Below, piece by piece: positions 1-18,700 of a stretch of DNA of 64,000 nt. The stretch comes from Serinus canaria. Lineage: Eukaryota; Chordata; Aves; Passeriformes; Fringillidae. The stretch is taken from contig NC_066321.1 of assembly GCF_022539315.1 (NCBI RefSeq), positions 6,325,324-6,389,323 on the forward strand, written 5' to 3'. Each line of letters starts with the position of its first letter. The first letter of the stretch is position 1. The translations under genes and the position numbers were made by a program. The notes under the pieces were generated by a model. The model saw only the letters and a list, made by a program, of their open reading frames with translations, was not told the origin of the DNA and made no database searches.

Positions 1-6647
<6,647 letters not shown>

Positions 6648-7092
6648 CTAAAGGAAAGTATGTAAAATTAACATCTATGGCTTATAAAAGATAATATAAA
6701 TATACCATAAGCCGTTATTTTTTTATTCATTATATGAAAAACAAAATGGCTGAAAACAGCATTTTTCATGTTTTCAATAGAATAAATAATTCCCTTTAGA
6801 AAGAAAATACCCAAGCAATTGCAGCTTTTGAAGGCACTACCAGCACAATAGAGCACATCTAAAGAAAAGTAAATAAAATATTGGGAAAGTGTTTCTCTCC
6901 ATAACAATAAAAAGCCACCAAAAATATAAAGGCAAATCACAAAAGCAAACAACTAGGCAAGACAAAAATCCAACAGAATAAAACAAAGCTACAATGCCAA
7001 AAAATAAAACTAAAGGCACTTTCCACAAAGTAACGAAGCTGCACCAAGCATGAAGGGCTCCCTTCGCATGCCAGCACGCCGGGCTACCGTAC
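6648..7092 (-). other. R3HDM1: R3HDM1 short intron
   Basis: A 445-nt intron separating the 42-nt and 90-nt exons. It is strongly A/T-rich, with A-rich runs on the plus strand near 6960-7020. No repeat or other gene is seen. Confidence 0.85.
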
Positions 7093-7134
7093 CTTGGACC
7101 TTTTGGCCGTCTGTCCAAAGGACTGCGCTGGCCG
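7093..7134 (-). CDS. R3HDM1: R3HDM1 42-nt coding microexon
   Basis: A 42-nt exon of 14 codons encoding RPAQSFGQTAKRSK, phase 0 on both sides. It matches RPLQSFGQTGKRSK of human R3HDM1 as I recall it. The acceptor ends GTCGCCAG and the donor is AAG|GTACGG. The flanks are locally GC-rich, unlike the AT-rich intron to its left. The in-frame length makes it a good candidate cassette exon. It adds a basic KRSK stretch immediately before the SNTKLKLV block. Translation through the join gives ...NNMP-RPAQSFGQ, slightly shorter than my recollection of human (a few residues missing at the junction). Confidence 0.9.
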
Positions 7135-10100
7135 CTGGCGACAGGCACAACAGAGAAGGGTTACATTAGCTCAGTGGCACAAGTTTGTTAATGCACAAAG
7201 CTGTACAAGAGAAAGCTTTGACAGTTAGCACTGACACGGGCAGATCTGTGAAAGGAACAGCAGGTGCTTTGGGCTGACGGATTCGGAGCTCTCCCACTTT
7301 CATCAGTCTTGTCCTTGATTTCCCTTCTTCATTTATCAACAAGAGATATCAGAGCACTTTCACAGAAACCAAGCTTTATCCTTGTTCAGTGGCATCCAAG
7401 CAGTTTACTCCCTCAGCCAGCTCTCAGCTACACTTTCAATTCTTGTTCCCTAATTTCCTTGGCAACATGACATAGTTTTTATAAATTTTCTTCCTATTCC
7501 TGAAACCTACCTAGAAAAATCATATTAAAAAAAGGAAAGCGTTGCCTCTACCAAGGGAACAGGAAACAGATGATAACCTATCATAAGCAGCTGAAATCAT
7601 GTGGGGTTTTTTTCTTTCATCTTGGGACCTATACAAGTATATTTTAAAATGGGCTACTGATCTCTTGTTTTTCTCTTTCATTTAGTAATTTACTATGAAT
7701 TAATATACTTTTTCTCCTCCCAGAGCCATTTTAGTAACTTATGCAATAATTTGCTTTTTCCTCCCAAAGCCCTTCTTCTATTACAATTCTTCCTTAAAAA
7801 ACAATTACCAGGCTTTTACTACAGTATGCACAGCTGAAAGGTACATTTGAATCAACAAAAGCATTTAATGATTTGTTAACTGCATAGTTAAAACCACCTC
7901 AAGCCTCAGTGCAGGTAGCACAAGAATAGAAACATTTAGAGTGGCATCACATAATTTAAGTACTGGTTTCCCTGGAGAACTAAAACTGATGAATAGACAA
8001 GCTTTTAACAGAACAGGTTTTAGTAAGCACAGGCCTAATATTTGTAAGGAGAAATTAACATCAGTAATGCAATTTCAAATGTTGTTTAATGGACAATATT
8101 TCTTCCTTTAAAATGGAAACTCAATAGAAATTCCACTGGAAAACTCCATAAATGCAGCTCTCCTTGCCTTAGCTCACAGGAGATGTCTATCAAGTGCCTG
8201 AACTTAGCAGGGCATACAACACCACTAAAAAGACACCCACCTACAGCAAAGAGCTCTATACTGTGTAAAGGCAGAACTGCTTTTTCTCCCATTTTCCTCA
8301 AATCCCACATGTCTATTTTGGATGTTGCACCAGCTCAGCTGAAAAGCAGCAGAAGGGGAGCTCATTTCACTATGTAACAGAATTTTAAATAGCTGCACTG
8401 AAAACTAACTGAACTCACCACCAGCTGTTCAAAGGAAGCTTGCTGAGATTTTGAGCAGCAGAGACAGTTCAAATGCTTCCATACCTGGAACCATTCAGAC
8501 TCTGAGTTTTACTGTTTCCATACCTGGAATCACACAGAGACTTTGAGTTTTTCTGTTACGTGCAAAATATGTTTTCCTTTCCATCATCTCCTCTGAAAGC
8601 ATTCCTTGCATTCTGAAAGCTGATGCTGCATATCCCTGGCAAAGTTTCTGTTACACCAAGCTACTAAATTTCAAAACCTGGATGATTTCCCAAGCTCCTA
8701 TCAATTACTCCAGCCTCAATCAGCTTAGGTGTGTTCAAATCAAGTAGTGCAAATTTAAAGTCCCATCAAGACTGTCAGTGGAGTCCTCAGTTCACTGTCA
8801 AGAGGCAGAAGAATCTATACTCAGGCAATTGTTTATCTTCTGCAAAATTTTGCAAGCTTTGAAGCCAGTACATAAGCCAAAAGAACGTATGGAAGCAAAC
8901 ACCCCAGATCCAGATTTGAGAAGGCACAAGAGGGAATTCAAGCCAGTTATACACGACATTGAGCTCACTAATTAGGTAAGTCACACATATTTCAGTTATT
9001 TTTAAGAGTGATTAAAAAAAAAAAGTGGAAGAAATGGTTGCTGAGACTAAACATCAATAATATTGGGGAGAGCTGGAGGGCCACTGTAAGAGGGAGATTT
9101 TCCTTCACAGATGAGACAAGTATAACTCTACCCATCGTATTCAAACTTCTCATCTAGAAACAACTGCCCTGTCCAACACTCCTGTGATAGATGTGGACTC
9201 CTGGCTTCCCTGTGTGACTTTAAGGATGTCAACACAAAATCCCAGTCCCCAAGACCCAGCTGTGACTGTGAGCAGTAAGCACCACACACATGTCACAAGT
9301 GAGAAGCACTGGCACAAAGCTGGTGGGGCCAGGCTGCAGGGACAGCTCAGGTGAGCACAGCTCAATGGTGCGAGGTCTGGCCTGGAAGTACAAACCTCAA
9401 ATTCCTCTGACACCACCAGCAACTGCACTCTCAGAGCTTAGAGATGGGTGGGTACAAGCCAATGATTCCTTTCTTGGACAAAACCACACTGACAGAGGAT
9501 GACACCACTTTCACTGGAATTCTAGGACAGCAGGAAGCCAACGCACACTGTAGCTGTTAATGCACATTTTCTCTCTTTTCAGGCCCATGAGTTTTATCTC
9601 TGTCCTAATTTCTCTGCATTTATGAAGTTTTGCTCCTACAGAACATCTTTATGTTCCCCATTTGTGAAAAATAATTTCTAGCTCATTTAGAATATGCAAT
9701 CCTTGGTGAGTGCAAATTAGGCAATTTCTTTATATTTGCAGCTCTCAAAGACTTTCAATGCCTTAAGAAAACACTGTGTTAATGAAAGCCCTATTTATAG
9801 CCATTATGGGCAGGATTTCAAGACAGTGTTTAAAAGCATGTATTCCCAATAATTGCATAATGAAAATAATGATTAGGTTCTTGCCTTTGATAAAACCCCA
9901 CCAACACAACTTTTAAGACCAGCGACTATGCTACATTTCCAACTGCAAAATAAAAAGGGAAGTAAGACAGCCTTTATCAAAAACATATAAATAACCAGGT
10001 TTTCAGTAGGAGTATTTGCCTACTTTATTTTTTCCTAAGTACCTCACCAGATAACATATACTAAATGCAAAGTAAAGATCTGGAGCTGTTACATGCCTTC

Positions 10101-13100
10101 CTCCATCATCACTGGGCTGTCTAAACAAGCTGGATAAAAACAGGTCAGGCACAAGATGGCAAACTCAGACGTGTGAAAGGTTTTGTGAGAAGGGGTTTTA
10201 TTTCTGAAGTACCATTTGGGCATTTCTGAGGATAGGCATAACATGACAAACCTCAACAAGAGTGTTCTAAGGACATTCAGTTTTTTACCTTTCTGCAAAA
10301 TTAGGTCTCAATTTTAAATCCAGTCAAGTGCTGCAGTCCCAAGAACCATGGATAGCTTTGGAATGCTGAGGGAAAGAACAGCGTGGTCCATGGTTACTTT
10401 CTGTCCTGCATTACTGAGCAGTGACAGCAATTTTCCATGACACAGTACAGGATGACTGATGGAAAAATTGTTTCACCCTTGGACATGGAGGCAGCTCAAG
10501 AACAAGAGAATCTGCCCAATCATTTATCTATTCAAAAGTATTACATTCCATATTTTCGAGACAAAGACAGGTAAATCCTGGCAAGACCAAAACAGCTGGG
10601 AAGAGGCAAAGAAAGACTTCAAAGAACTTCAGCTGTGAAACTGAGAGGGAAGCTCAAGGTTTATGTTAGTACGGAAGGAAGATGATGTCTCTTCCTTTCT
10701 TGCAGGAAGAGAGATGTCAAGTTGCTAAGTCAAAAAAAAAATTATCTAACTGCCCCAAAGGACAAGGATATCTGCTTAATTAGCATAAAACAAAATTAGA
10801 ATTACACTCATTCAACACAACACATTTACCTTGCCTTTATCATACAGTAGATGGGTACAACCCTGCACTCACGCCATGAGGCTTTCTAATAATAAACATA
10901 AGGGACTATCTTGCAGGATAAATCCAGGATCTTTAATTTGTTGTCACTATTTCCTGCAGCTTTGTCCTTACAGTGGATGACACTGTCTCACCACCCAGAG
11001 ACAGAGGCAACACAAACCCTGTATTCCAGCTACTTCTGAATTCATTGGTTGGCACTTGGCCTGGGTAAGATGAACAGGTAGGAAAAAAGTGACTGGTGAA
11101 CCACAACCCTTTTGATCACAAAATCCACCATAGTGCTGATGTGCACATGACTTCTGTGAAAGTACTTTTCATAACAGTGCCTCTTGTCTCCAGTGCCATT
11201 TAAATAACACTTGAACCTCACTGCAAATATGCCAGTTTAGAAATGTTCTCTATATCAGTAACACTACTTTTGCACTTAAAAAAATTGGGAGTGCTGACCA
11301 TGTACTCTAGGTATTTTCCTCATTCACATTGTACCTCCAACATCAGACACAGCAGCCAATCAGTTATTAATGCAAAACTTCCAAATAATCTGGAATTTAC
11401 AACCACAGTTGCATTTCAAAATATAACTATCAGTTTCTGAACTGTGCTGTTCCAGACCCATGCCTGAATTCAATGGCCCGTGATAGGTTCATGCAACACA
11501 TTCTATCTGATCATTCAGAATCCATTCATAAGAGCATACAGCAATGGAAAGAAGGTGTAGATCAAAGTTGATGATGGGACATGGTTAGATGACCTACTCA
11601 ATAAACTGAGCATTAAATTTATCATTGAGCATTCCATTTATGGAATGTCAAGCTCAGACAGCGGAAAAATCATAGTCTGTTTCTTCCTTGGCTGTGAAGA
11701 ACCCAAAAATGAAGTGATAACTGTACTGAGGAATGTGACAATGTGTGATTGTCATTAGGTACCAAACCTATTCTGCCACCAGGGAGGAGAGCCAAAACCA
11801 ACCCCCACACAACCCCAATGACCAACCCATGCTCTGAAGCACTCAGATAGTAAACAGACGTACACAACAAATTCCAGTCAGTTTCTGATAATCTTTTCTA
11901 AATTTGTCAGAAAATTCTTTGCTCTTTTTCCCCACCACACAGTAACATTTAACCTGCACTTACTGACAGGTACTATGTCCACTGAAATTTCACCAAACTG
12001 TTTAACCATCCATTAGATAAAAACTTCCTGAATACTATTGTTCCACAAGGGTTTTTTTACTGTGGACAACCCCAAATTTTTGTTTTGTATTTTAGCATAA
12101 AACATGCTTTAAATGGGAAATCCTCAAATATGAGACATATATTTGCAGTGGCAGCCTCCACAGTACAAGTGACATTAACTCCTGCAGATTTCAGTAGTTG
12201 CAAGGGGCTTGCTCACAGTAGCCAGGTTCCATTTGATAACTGTCTGTCTTCCTGCCACTCTGGAAATCTGCCTCCTCAGCCTCAGTTTTGAATTAAACTG
12301 CCCATGTAACATCAATGTTCTGAGTCTGATGGAAGCTCCAAGACACCACACTAAATGCACTGACAGCAGAGCTGTTTCTATCCAACAGCCTTCCCCACAC
12401 AGAGTCCAGTCCATTTTGTGGATGTGAGATAATCACTTCAGCCACCAGCTCTTGCTCCTGAACAAGCACCCAGCCAAGCAATGAACCCCCTGCCAGCCCA
12501 CAGCCCTGGCAGCACTGGCAGGTTCATTCCTCTGCACTCTGATGAGACAGCAGCAGTTGTTTGCAGAAAGCCTTATTTCTTACTTGGCACTTGAGTCTCA
12601 TAGAAATTTCCACACTAAAATTTGTTAAATAAGAAAATGTGAATGAGACTTTTCCAGATTACTGAACTGCATGAAAAAAACTAAACTGTAGATTAATTTT
12701 TAAGGCTCAGTACTAGAATATTCCATTAATTAAAAGAAAATACCAGCTCAGCTATATCTCCCAGCTTTTCAGTAGCAGTTATTTCTCATGTTACAGGAGA
12801 AATATTTCATTTCAAGGATTTATTTTTTCCATAAAATTATCTATTTACACTGATGCCAGCCTTAATAAAGCCAGCAGATATTAAAGTGTAAAACTATTGT
12901 TATTGCAGTGGTCTACAAGATTTATCTGGAAGCAATTTAACACAGCAGATAAAGCTTACTTTACTCAGTGGAATATTGAATTGTTAGTCTTGAACAAAAC
13001 TACTCCCCAAAGAACCTTTTACTCAAATCTCAATAACAAGAATCTAATAAGCTACTGTCCTGTTTTTGCAACCCACAAGAGATCTCTCAGATCCCAATCA

Positions 13101-14304
13101 GGATTTTTATAAAAAATTTGTTTAGTATTAACCCACAGACACAAAATTCCTATATACAACAAGAGGTTTTTGCCAAACACAAGCTTCTGTGTTTCCTTTT
13201 ACAAATCTGGCCTGTTTTGTAGGTTGTGTCAGAAATTTTCAGTTGCTTTCCTGAACTCCTCCCCTCATGTGAGCTGCTTACAGTCCTCAGTGACCAGGTG
13301 GGCAGCCTCAGCCAGGAGTGAGCTCTCTGGTCCCACACCTAAATCTCAGATTAGATTAAATGTGCTGCCACAAATTCCTAACCCTTCCTTATCAGTGTGT
13401 TCTCCATTGACACAAGGTATTTTCACACTATTTGCTTTGCCTCCTTCTCACTTGAAATGTGATGCCACAATTTCCTTAGAGGTACTTCCTTTCTCCCACC
13501 TCCAAAAGCCATTCATTTATATGCCTCAGCTTTTCAGTGTGTGCACAAGGAACTGCCTCACTTTCCTACCTAAAAGTCACCTACCAAAGCTGTCAAGCAG
13601 TGAAGATCAGAGAGGAGAAGGTGCAGGGAGTATCTGCTGCCCACCAAGGCAGGATGATGCTCCCCAGCTCATTCTGCAGGTGGCTGGGGCAGCACCCAGA
13701 CCTGCTGGCCTCAGGAGCTCTGGATCCCTCTGGCTCTTGGGGATCTGGATTACCTACAGCTGATTACTTCAGCCTTATGCTGAACAGCTCTGCTGGAAAA
13801 TCTACATCTGAGCCACCTGTAAAGTGCAACAGCTCAAAAGCCCTGGGCTGGCCACCCCTGCCCAGGGCAGACAGGCCTGGCTGAGCTGCAGCACCATGTT
13901 CAAAGCAGCAACACAGCACACACAGCCCAGCTCCAAACTCTGTCTGGATTCAGCAGCAGCAAAAGCCAGCCTGAGTTTGTTCCTTGCTCTGCTACAATGA
14001 AAGACTTCACATATGCACTCAATGAAACACAAACATGGGCAAATTGTCTGGTTCCCAGCAAAACCACTCCTCTACTTCACAGAATTAAAAATGACTGAGT
14101 CACATTTAGATGAGTATAAACAGAGAAGTGGGACAAAGGAGGAGAGAGGAAGCAATAATCATCATATTTGCTTCCCTAAAACCAACAAAGTTTTCCTCAC
14201 TGTACCAAAGAAACATATAAGAGGATCAAGAGAATGGAGAACAACAAGACACAGACTTATTTAACATGATATACCAGTGAAGAATAAAGTGAAAAGCTTC
14301 TTAC
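7135..14304 (-). other. R3HDM1: R3HDM1 intron
   Basis: Intron of about 7.2 kb between the start-codon exon and the 42-nt exon. It contains a short imperfect tandem duplication at 8477-8555. Several open frames on either strand (for example the 197-codon one at 13170-13763) show no family motif and no splice context. No CR1 element with confident ends was seen. Confidence 0.7.
8477..8555. repeat. Imperfect two-copy tandem duplication (~39-40 bp unit)
   Basis: Two adjacent copies each start TTCCATACCTGGAA and end with GAGTTTT.CTG. The middle differs by a few substitutions and a small indel. It looks like a local duplication rather than a known repeat family. It is intronic in R3HDM1. Confidence 0.75.
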
Positions 14305-14497
14305 CGGCATATTGTTTTTGTTATCAGGACAATTTTCATCCTTTTCCACTTGAATCTCTTCCTGACTTCCTGATTTTTTTAGGTTTTCAACTGGGTCTGT
14401 AACTTTAAATTCAGCTTCTGTACCCTTCATTGCATCAGTTTCATCTTTTACAGTAAGAATATCAGACATCCTCATTAGAAAAGGTTATTTTAAAATT
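14305..14497 (-). CDS. R3HDM1: R3HDM1 exon with the start codon (CDS 14305-14475)
   Basis: The exon is 193 nt. The first 22 nt (14497-14476) are 5'UTR, and translation begins at the ATG at 14475-14473. The product starts MRMSDILTVKDETDAMK and ends DNKNNMP, 57 codons, phase 0 at the donor CCG|GTAAGA. Human R3HDM1 starts MRMSDTVTVKDETATMK as I recall it, so both the gene and the start are well supported. An in-frame TAA lies three codons before the ATG, so the frame cannot extend upstream. The context of the first ATG is weak (C at -3, A at +4). A second in-frame ATG two codons later has A at -3 and may be used as well. The acceptor is TTTCTTGTAG. The encoded N-terminus is acidic and probably disordered. 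Confidence 0.96.
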
Positions 14498-15369
14498 CTA
14501 CAAGAAATATGGAACCTTTAGGACAAAGAAAAAGTTAATTATTGAGTAATTTAAGATTTTAATTAAAAAGCCACCCATACCTAAACAGTTATCCAAAATA
14601 AACATTATTTTGCAAAAAGGATCCCTGCTCTGCTAGGACACTTTTTTCAGTCTTGTATTAGAAGGAATGATTTCTTTTAACCACTTTTATCAGTGGTCTG
14701 TAACAGCAGACATCCACACAAACAAGAATTGAGAGCTACACTCTTGGATAACAATCACAGATTTTCTCTTCCACATTTTAAAAATAAACACCTGAACATT
14801 CAGATACTCCAAATCAAACTAGGCTCCAACAGAAACAAGGCAAGATTTTTCTCAAAGGAAAAGAAAACTACATATAGATTTATCTTAAAAGGGTTGGAGT
14901 AAATAGATGAATCATAACACCCCAGGTGTGCAAACACTCATAAATTTAATGAACTTTTAAAGTTTCCTTTTTGACAGGTAATAACTGGTCAAGTTCTGAA
15001 TGCAAGAATTATCTTACTACAAACTGTAGCAAAACTAGTCTTAACAAAATTAAGCAATCTCTCAAAAATAACAAAGAAAAAAACAAGCAATTTAGTAATT
15101 AAGATAATAACCATGATCAGCAATTACAATTTATAATAATAATAATTTTAAATGCTATATAAAGATAACTAATAATTAAACCCAAAATTTTCCATAGGAA
15201 ATAAGAAACACAATTCCTTGTCATTGTTCAGCTACTGCAAGACGTAAAATCAAGGATTTTCCATTTCCTACAAGAAAAAAAGAATAATATCTAAACGCCT
15301 AAACTCCTTCATAAGAAACAAATAACAATCCAGTAGTGTTCTGGAAAAGCTTAGTGTTTGATTTAGTAC
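14498..15369 (-). other. R3HDM1: R3HDM1 intron
   Basis: Intron of 872 nt between the candidate 5'UTR exon and the start-codon exon. It is very AT-rich, with a short (AAT)n run near 15133-15148. No gene was seen. Confidence 0.55.
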
Positions 15370-15578
15370 CTGATATGTCCTAGAGTTTGGGGATTGTGGT
15401 CTCCCACAAAAATAAAATAGAATAATCCGAAGATCCTTTTCACAGTTGTCAGCCAAGATGTCAGTTGTGATGAACCAGCTGGAATCTGGCAGGAGGAGTC
15501 CCATGTCCTTATCCCCAGTGTAGAGTCCTGGACAGAACTGTTTGGTCTTGAATTAGCAAGAACATCCCTTTTGAATGC
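15370..15578 (-). other. R3HDM1: Candidate R3HDM1 5'UTR exon
   Basis: On the minus strand this 209-nt block is bounded by a good acceptor (GATTTTTCAG) and a plausible donor (CAG|GTACTA). It is less AT-rich than its surroundings and lies 872 nt upstream of the start-codon exon. It has no in-frame start for the R3HDM1 protein: the frame that would join in phase ends at TAA just before the main ATG. If included, it would be untranslated apart from upstream ORFs. One begins at the ATG in GGACATGGG (G at -3, G at +4) and would run across the junction and overlap the main start. The exon call rests on splice signals, composition and position; I have no transcript. It could be a fortuitous splice-site pair. 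Confidence 0.55.
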
Positions 15579-15676
15579 CTGAAAAATCAACAAAGAAAAT
15601 GCATTATACTTTTATTAGCTGTGGAAGGGGAGATGGAACATGATGACACCTAAAAGCTTAAATAGTCATTTTAAGT

Positions 15677-15715
15677 AAAAAAAAAGAAAGGAAAAAAAAA
15701 AAAAGAAAAAAGAAA
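15677..15715. repeat. A-rich simple sequence
   Basis: Runs of A broken by single G's (A9 G A3 GG A13 G and similar). Low complexity, non-coding. Confidence 0.9.
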
Positions 15716-18700
15716 TCAATATTTGTCATATTCAGCCCGCTTGCTCTATCTAGCAGCAGTAACAGTTTCATTGGATGTCCAAGACATTTCTGCATTACAG
15801 AGTTAACAAGTAGTCATAATAAACATTTTGTTGGCATTCCTGAAACTCTGTTTCTATAAACAAGCAGGTATCTTCCCAAAGAGTCTGAAATATGCAGCCC
15901 AGCAGGTGTGGAGGAGTAACAGGCCATGAAACTCACAAATGGCTGACAGCAGAACAGTTTTTCTCTTTGTTGGAGTTAATCATCTATGAGCACAACCCAT
16001 AAGCCCTGTTTTGGGCTTCTGCAATCACAGAAGATGGCTTTACTTTATTCAAGAAAAAAAATTGCCCTGGAATGAGGATTTAGACATTTTTGCAAAACTG
16101 ATGATTTTCCATCTTCTCTCTTTTTCAGAGCTGAGAAACAAGTAACAGCACCAGCCCCAAGGAAGCATTTGAAGACCAGGCCAAAGCTCTAAGAGCAGAG
16201 CCAGTGGAGCCCTGGGAGCGCCTGGTGATGCCCAGCTCCTCCTGCTTCCTCGCAGGGGAGATTACAGCCTGGTTACAACCACTGCTCCAGAGCTGAAAAA
16301 ACACAGTTTGGTGAGAGATGAGGTACTACAGACATCTGGAGTACTGAAATTTGCTACAAAGCACAGAAAAGAAAGATAAAAGATGGGCTATGATTCAGGC
16401 CTGGAAGAGATCCTATTTACCGAATCTAATGGAGGGGAAAGGATTACAGATGAAAGAAAAAACTGGAAATAAAAAGATGCAAAAATGCAACAAAGGATAT
16501 CCTGTATTGTTGGTTGTTGAGGTGTTTTTTCCAGACAATCCAGATGCTAATATAAAATTTATTAAGAAGCTCAGAACCTTTGCAGTAAACAAAACTTGAA
16601 TAGTGATGCTGTTTCACTTTGTTGACTGACATGTGCTTTTTACAGTATTTAGATAAATGTTAAAAAACATTACAGGCTGAAGACAGCTAAACAAAACCCA
16701 AAACATTTATGTCTAGTTGCAAATCTAATACTGCAAAGTAAGTGCAATTTAATTACTACTCCCTATGCAAATCACAAAGTAATGATAATCAATATCAAGT
16801 TTTTCTTTGATTCTATCAAATACACTAAGAGCTCCTGTCCAATTGCAACACCAATTTAAAAACACATAACAGCATACTCAGTTACCTTAACACAGTCTGC
16901 AAATATCCTTGCTTACCTAGGTCAAGCCAGGAAACTGATGCACAAGAAAAGTCCTTATATTTCCTATGACAAACTAAGTGCAAATTAGTTTATAACTTGT
17001 TCTGAACAGATTTGTCCCTGCAGATAGATTTAAAGTCTGCAGATTTCGTGCTAGATATCCTACTGTCAAAGAGATAGAACTGAGGAAATGCTGCTGAGCT
17101 CCAATTCACACAAAAAAAAATCTCAACTTTGGGTTCATAGAATGGAGCTATTTTGAGTCAACTGGAATCACCATATGTGCATCTATGAGTAAATGCCAAA
17201 CCCTGTGCTTCACACTAGCAGCAAAGCACACAGAATAGAAAGATGAATCTTTGCTTACTTGATTATTTTTTAATAATACCAGTCATAGATTCATTGAGAT
17301 TGGTAATGCAACCTTATGTTTGTGATCTGCACCTGTGGGTTTAAGTACTTAGATAACATTCCATCCCTGAAATTTCCTCTAATTCAGCCAGTTTTCATAG
17401 CTGAGATAATCTGGTTCTAGTTTCTAAACTTCCACAGACTGGATAACAAAAAGATTTAAGGAATTTTATGTGCTGCAGAATGAGTGGGGGAGCAAACCAC
17501 AGCCTATCCTTATTAATCCCACCTCTTTCACCTCCCCATACAGCTGGATGTTAATTTCTTGTGTCCCATGTAGGACAGGTAAAAGGAGAAAAAAAGCAGG
17601 GTGGCAGTCCTTAGGAGCTGCTCTGTTTTTTAGGGAGAAAATAGGGTTTGGTAGGCAAACTGATTAATTGAAACAAAATCCCAGCACTGACTTTACACTG
17701 GATTGCAATACAGACCAACATAATATTTGCAGATTTTCATAGGAGGGACACAAATGAGGTTCTGCCCTAAAATTATCCAAACAGTTGAAAGGACTGAATA
17801 TTAGGGGCAAAGCATTACCTGGGTTTGCAACTAAAAGCTCAAACAGCTCACAACACGTCTCATGAAAGAGAATCTACCAATTCTAGTATCTTTTATAGGT
17901 GACAAAAATAGACACCTACTTTAGCAGAGAGGAAGTAAAAGGACTTGCATGTAAGAGTGGAGGATAAATGTCATACCTATGTTCTTCACCCTCAGGACTG
18001 CTGTTGCCACCTAAATACTCAGAAGTGAAATGTACATTCTTCTTCATCACATTAGCAACATTATACCCCAATATTCATCCTAAAATCTGCTAATCCTCCT
18101 TCCAACAAGTGGTCACCACTTTGTCTATGCAGCTACTCTCCCCTTTCAGAGGGAAAAGTGTTATTACCAGGTGAGATGATGTCCAGTACTGCATAGATAC
18201 GAGCTTTGCAGTCAGAAGATCAGAAAAATCAGTCAGTGCTGTGCTCTTACTGCTTTATTTTGCATAACCTAGAGGATAAGTCATAAAAAACCCTAATAGA
18301 TCAAGCAAAGTCATTCCTGAGTTTTATGATGGCAGCCTCCTGAATCTCGATACATGAAAAACCACTGGGTCCCTCATTTTGGGTTCTGACTTGAAAATTA
18401 CCATACATAAACCCACTAAAATGGCTTGTAATGAGCAGAGATATTTCTGGGAAGAGGATCTGGGATCTACTCCACTTAATCCAATTTCTCTAAGAAGCAT
18501 CAAGAGTTCCAACTCCTTGTTAGCAGTGTAGATGAAGATAGGAAGCTTTGCACTGCCCGTGACAGAAGAAATCCATTCTTTTTCTTCTAAAGAGACAGTA
18601 AAAGAGGGTGATATTTTTTCTTCAATTATTGAAATCATTGTTGTCAAAAGACCCCAGGAATGACTGTTAAATAAAATAACTTATATCAATCAAATTCAGG

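Noticed and set aside
13170..13763. 197-codon plus-strand open frame inside R3HDM1 intron
   Set aside because: No recognisable domain, no splice or promoter context, and serine/proline/leucine-rich composition typical of chance frames in moderately GC-rich DNA.
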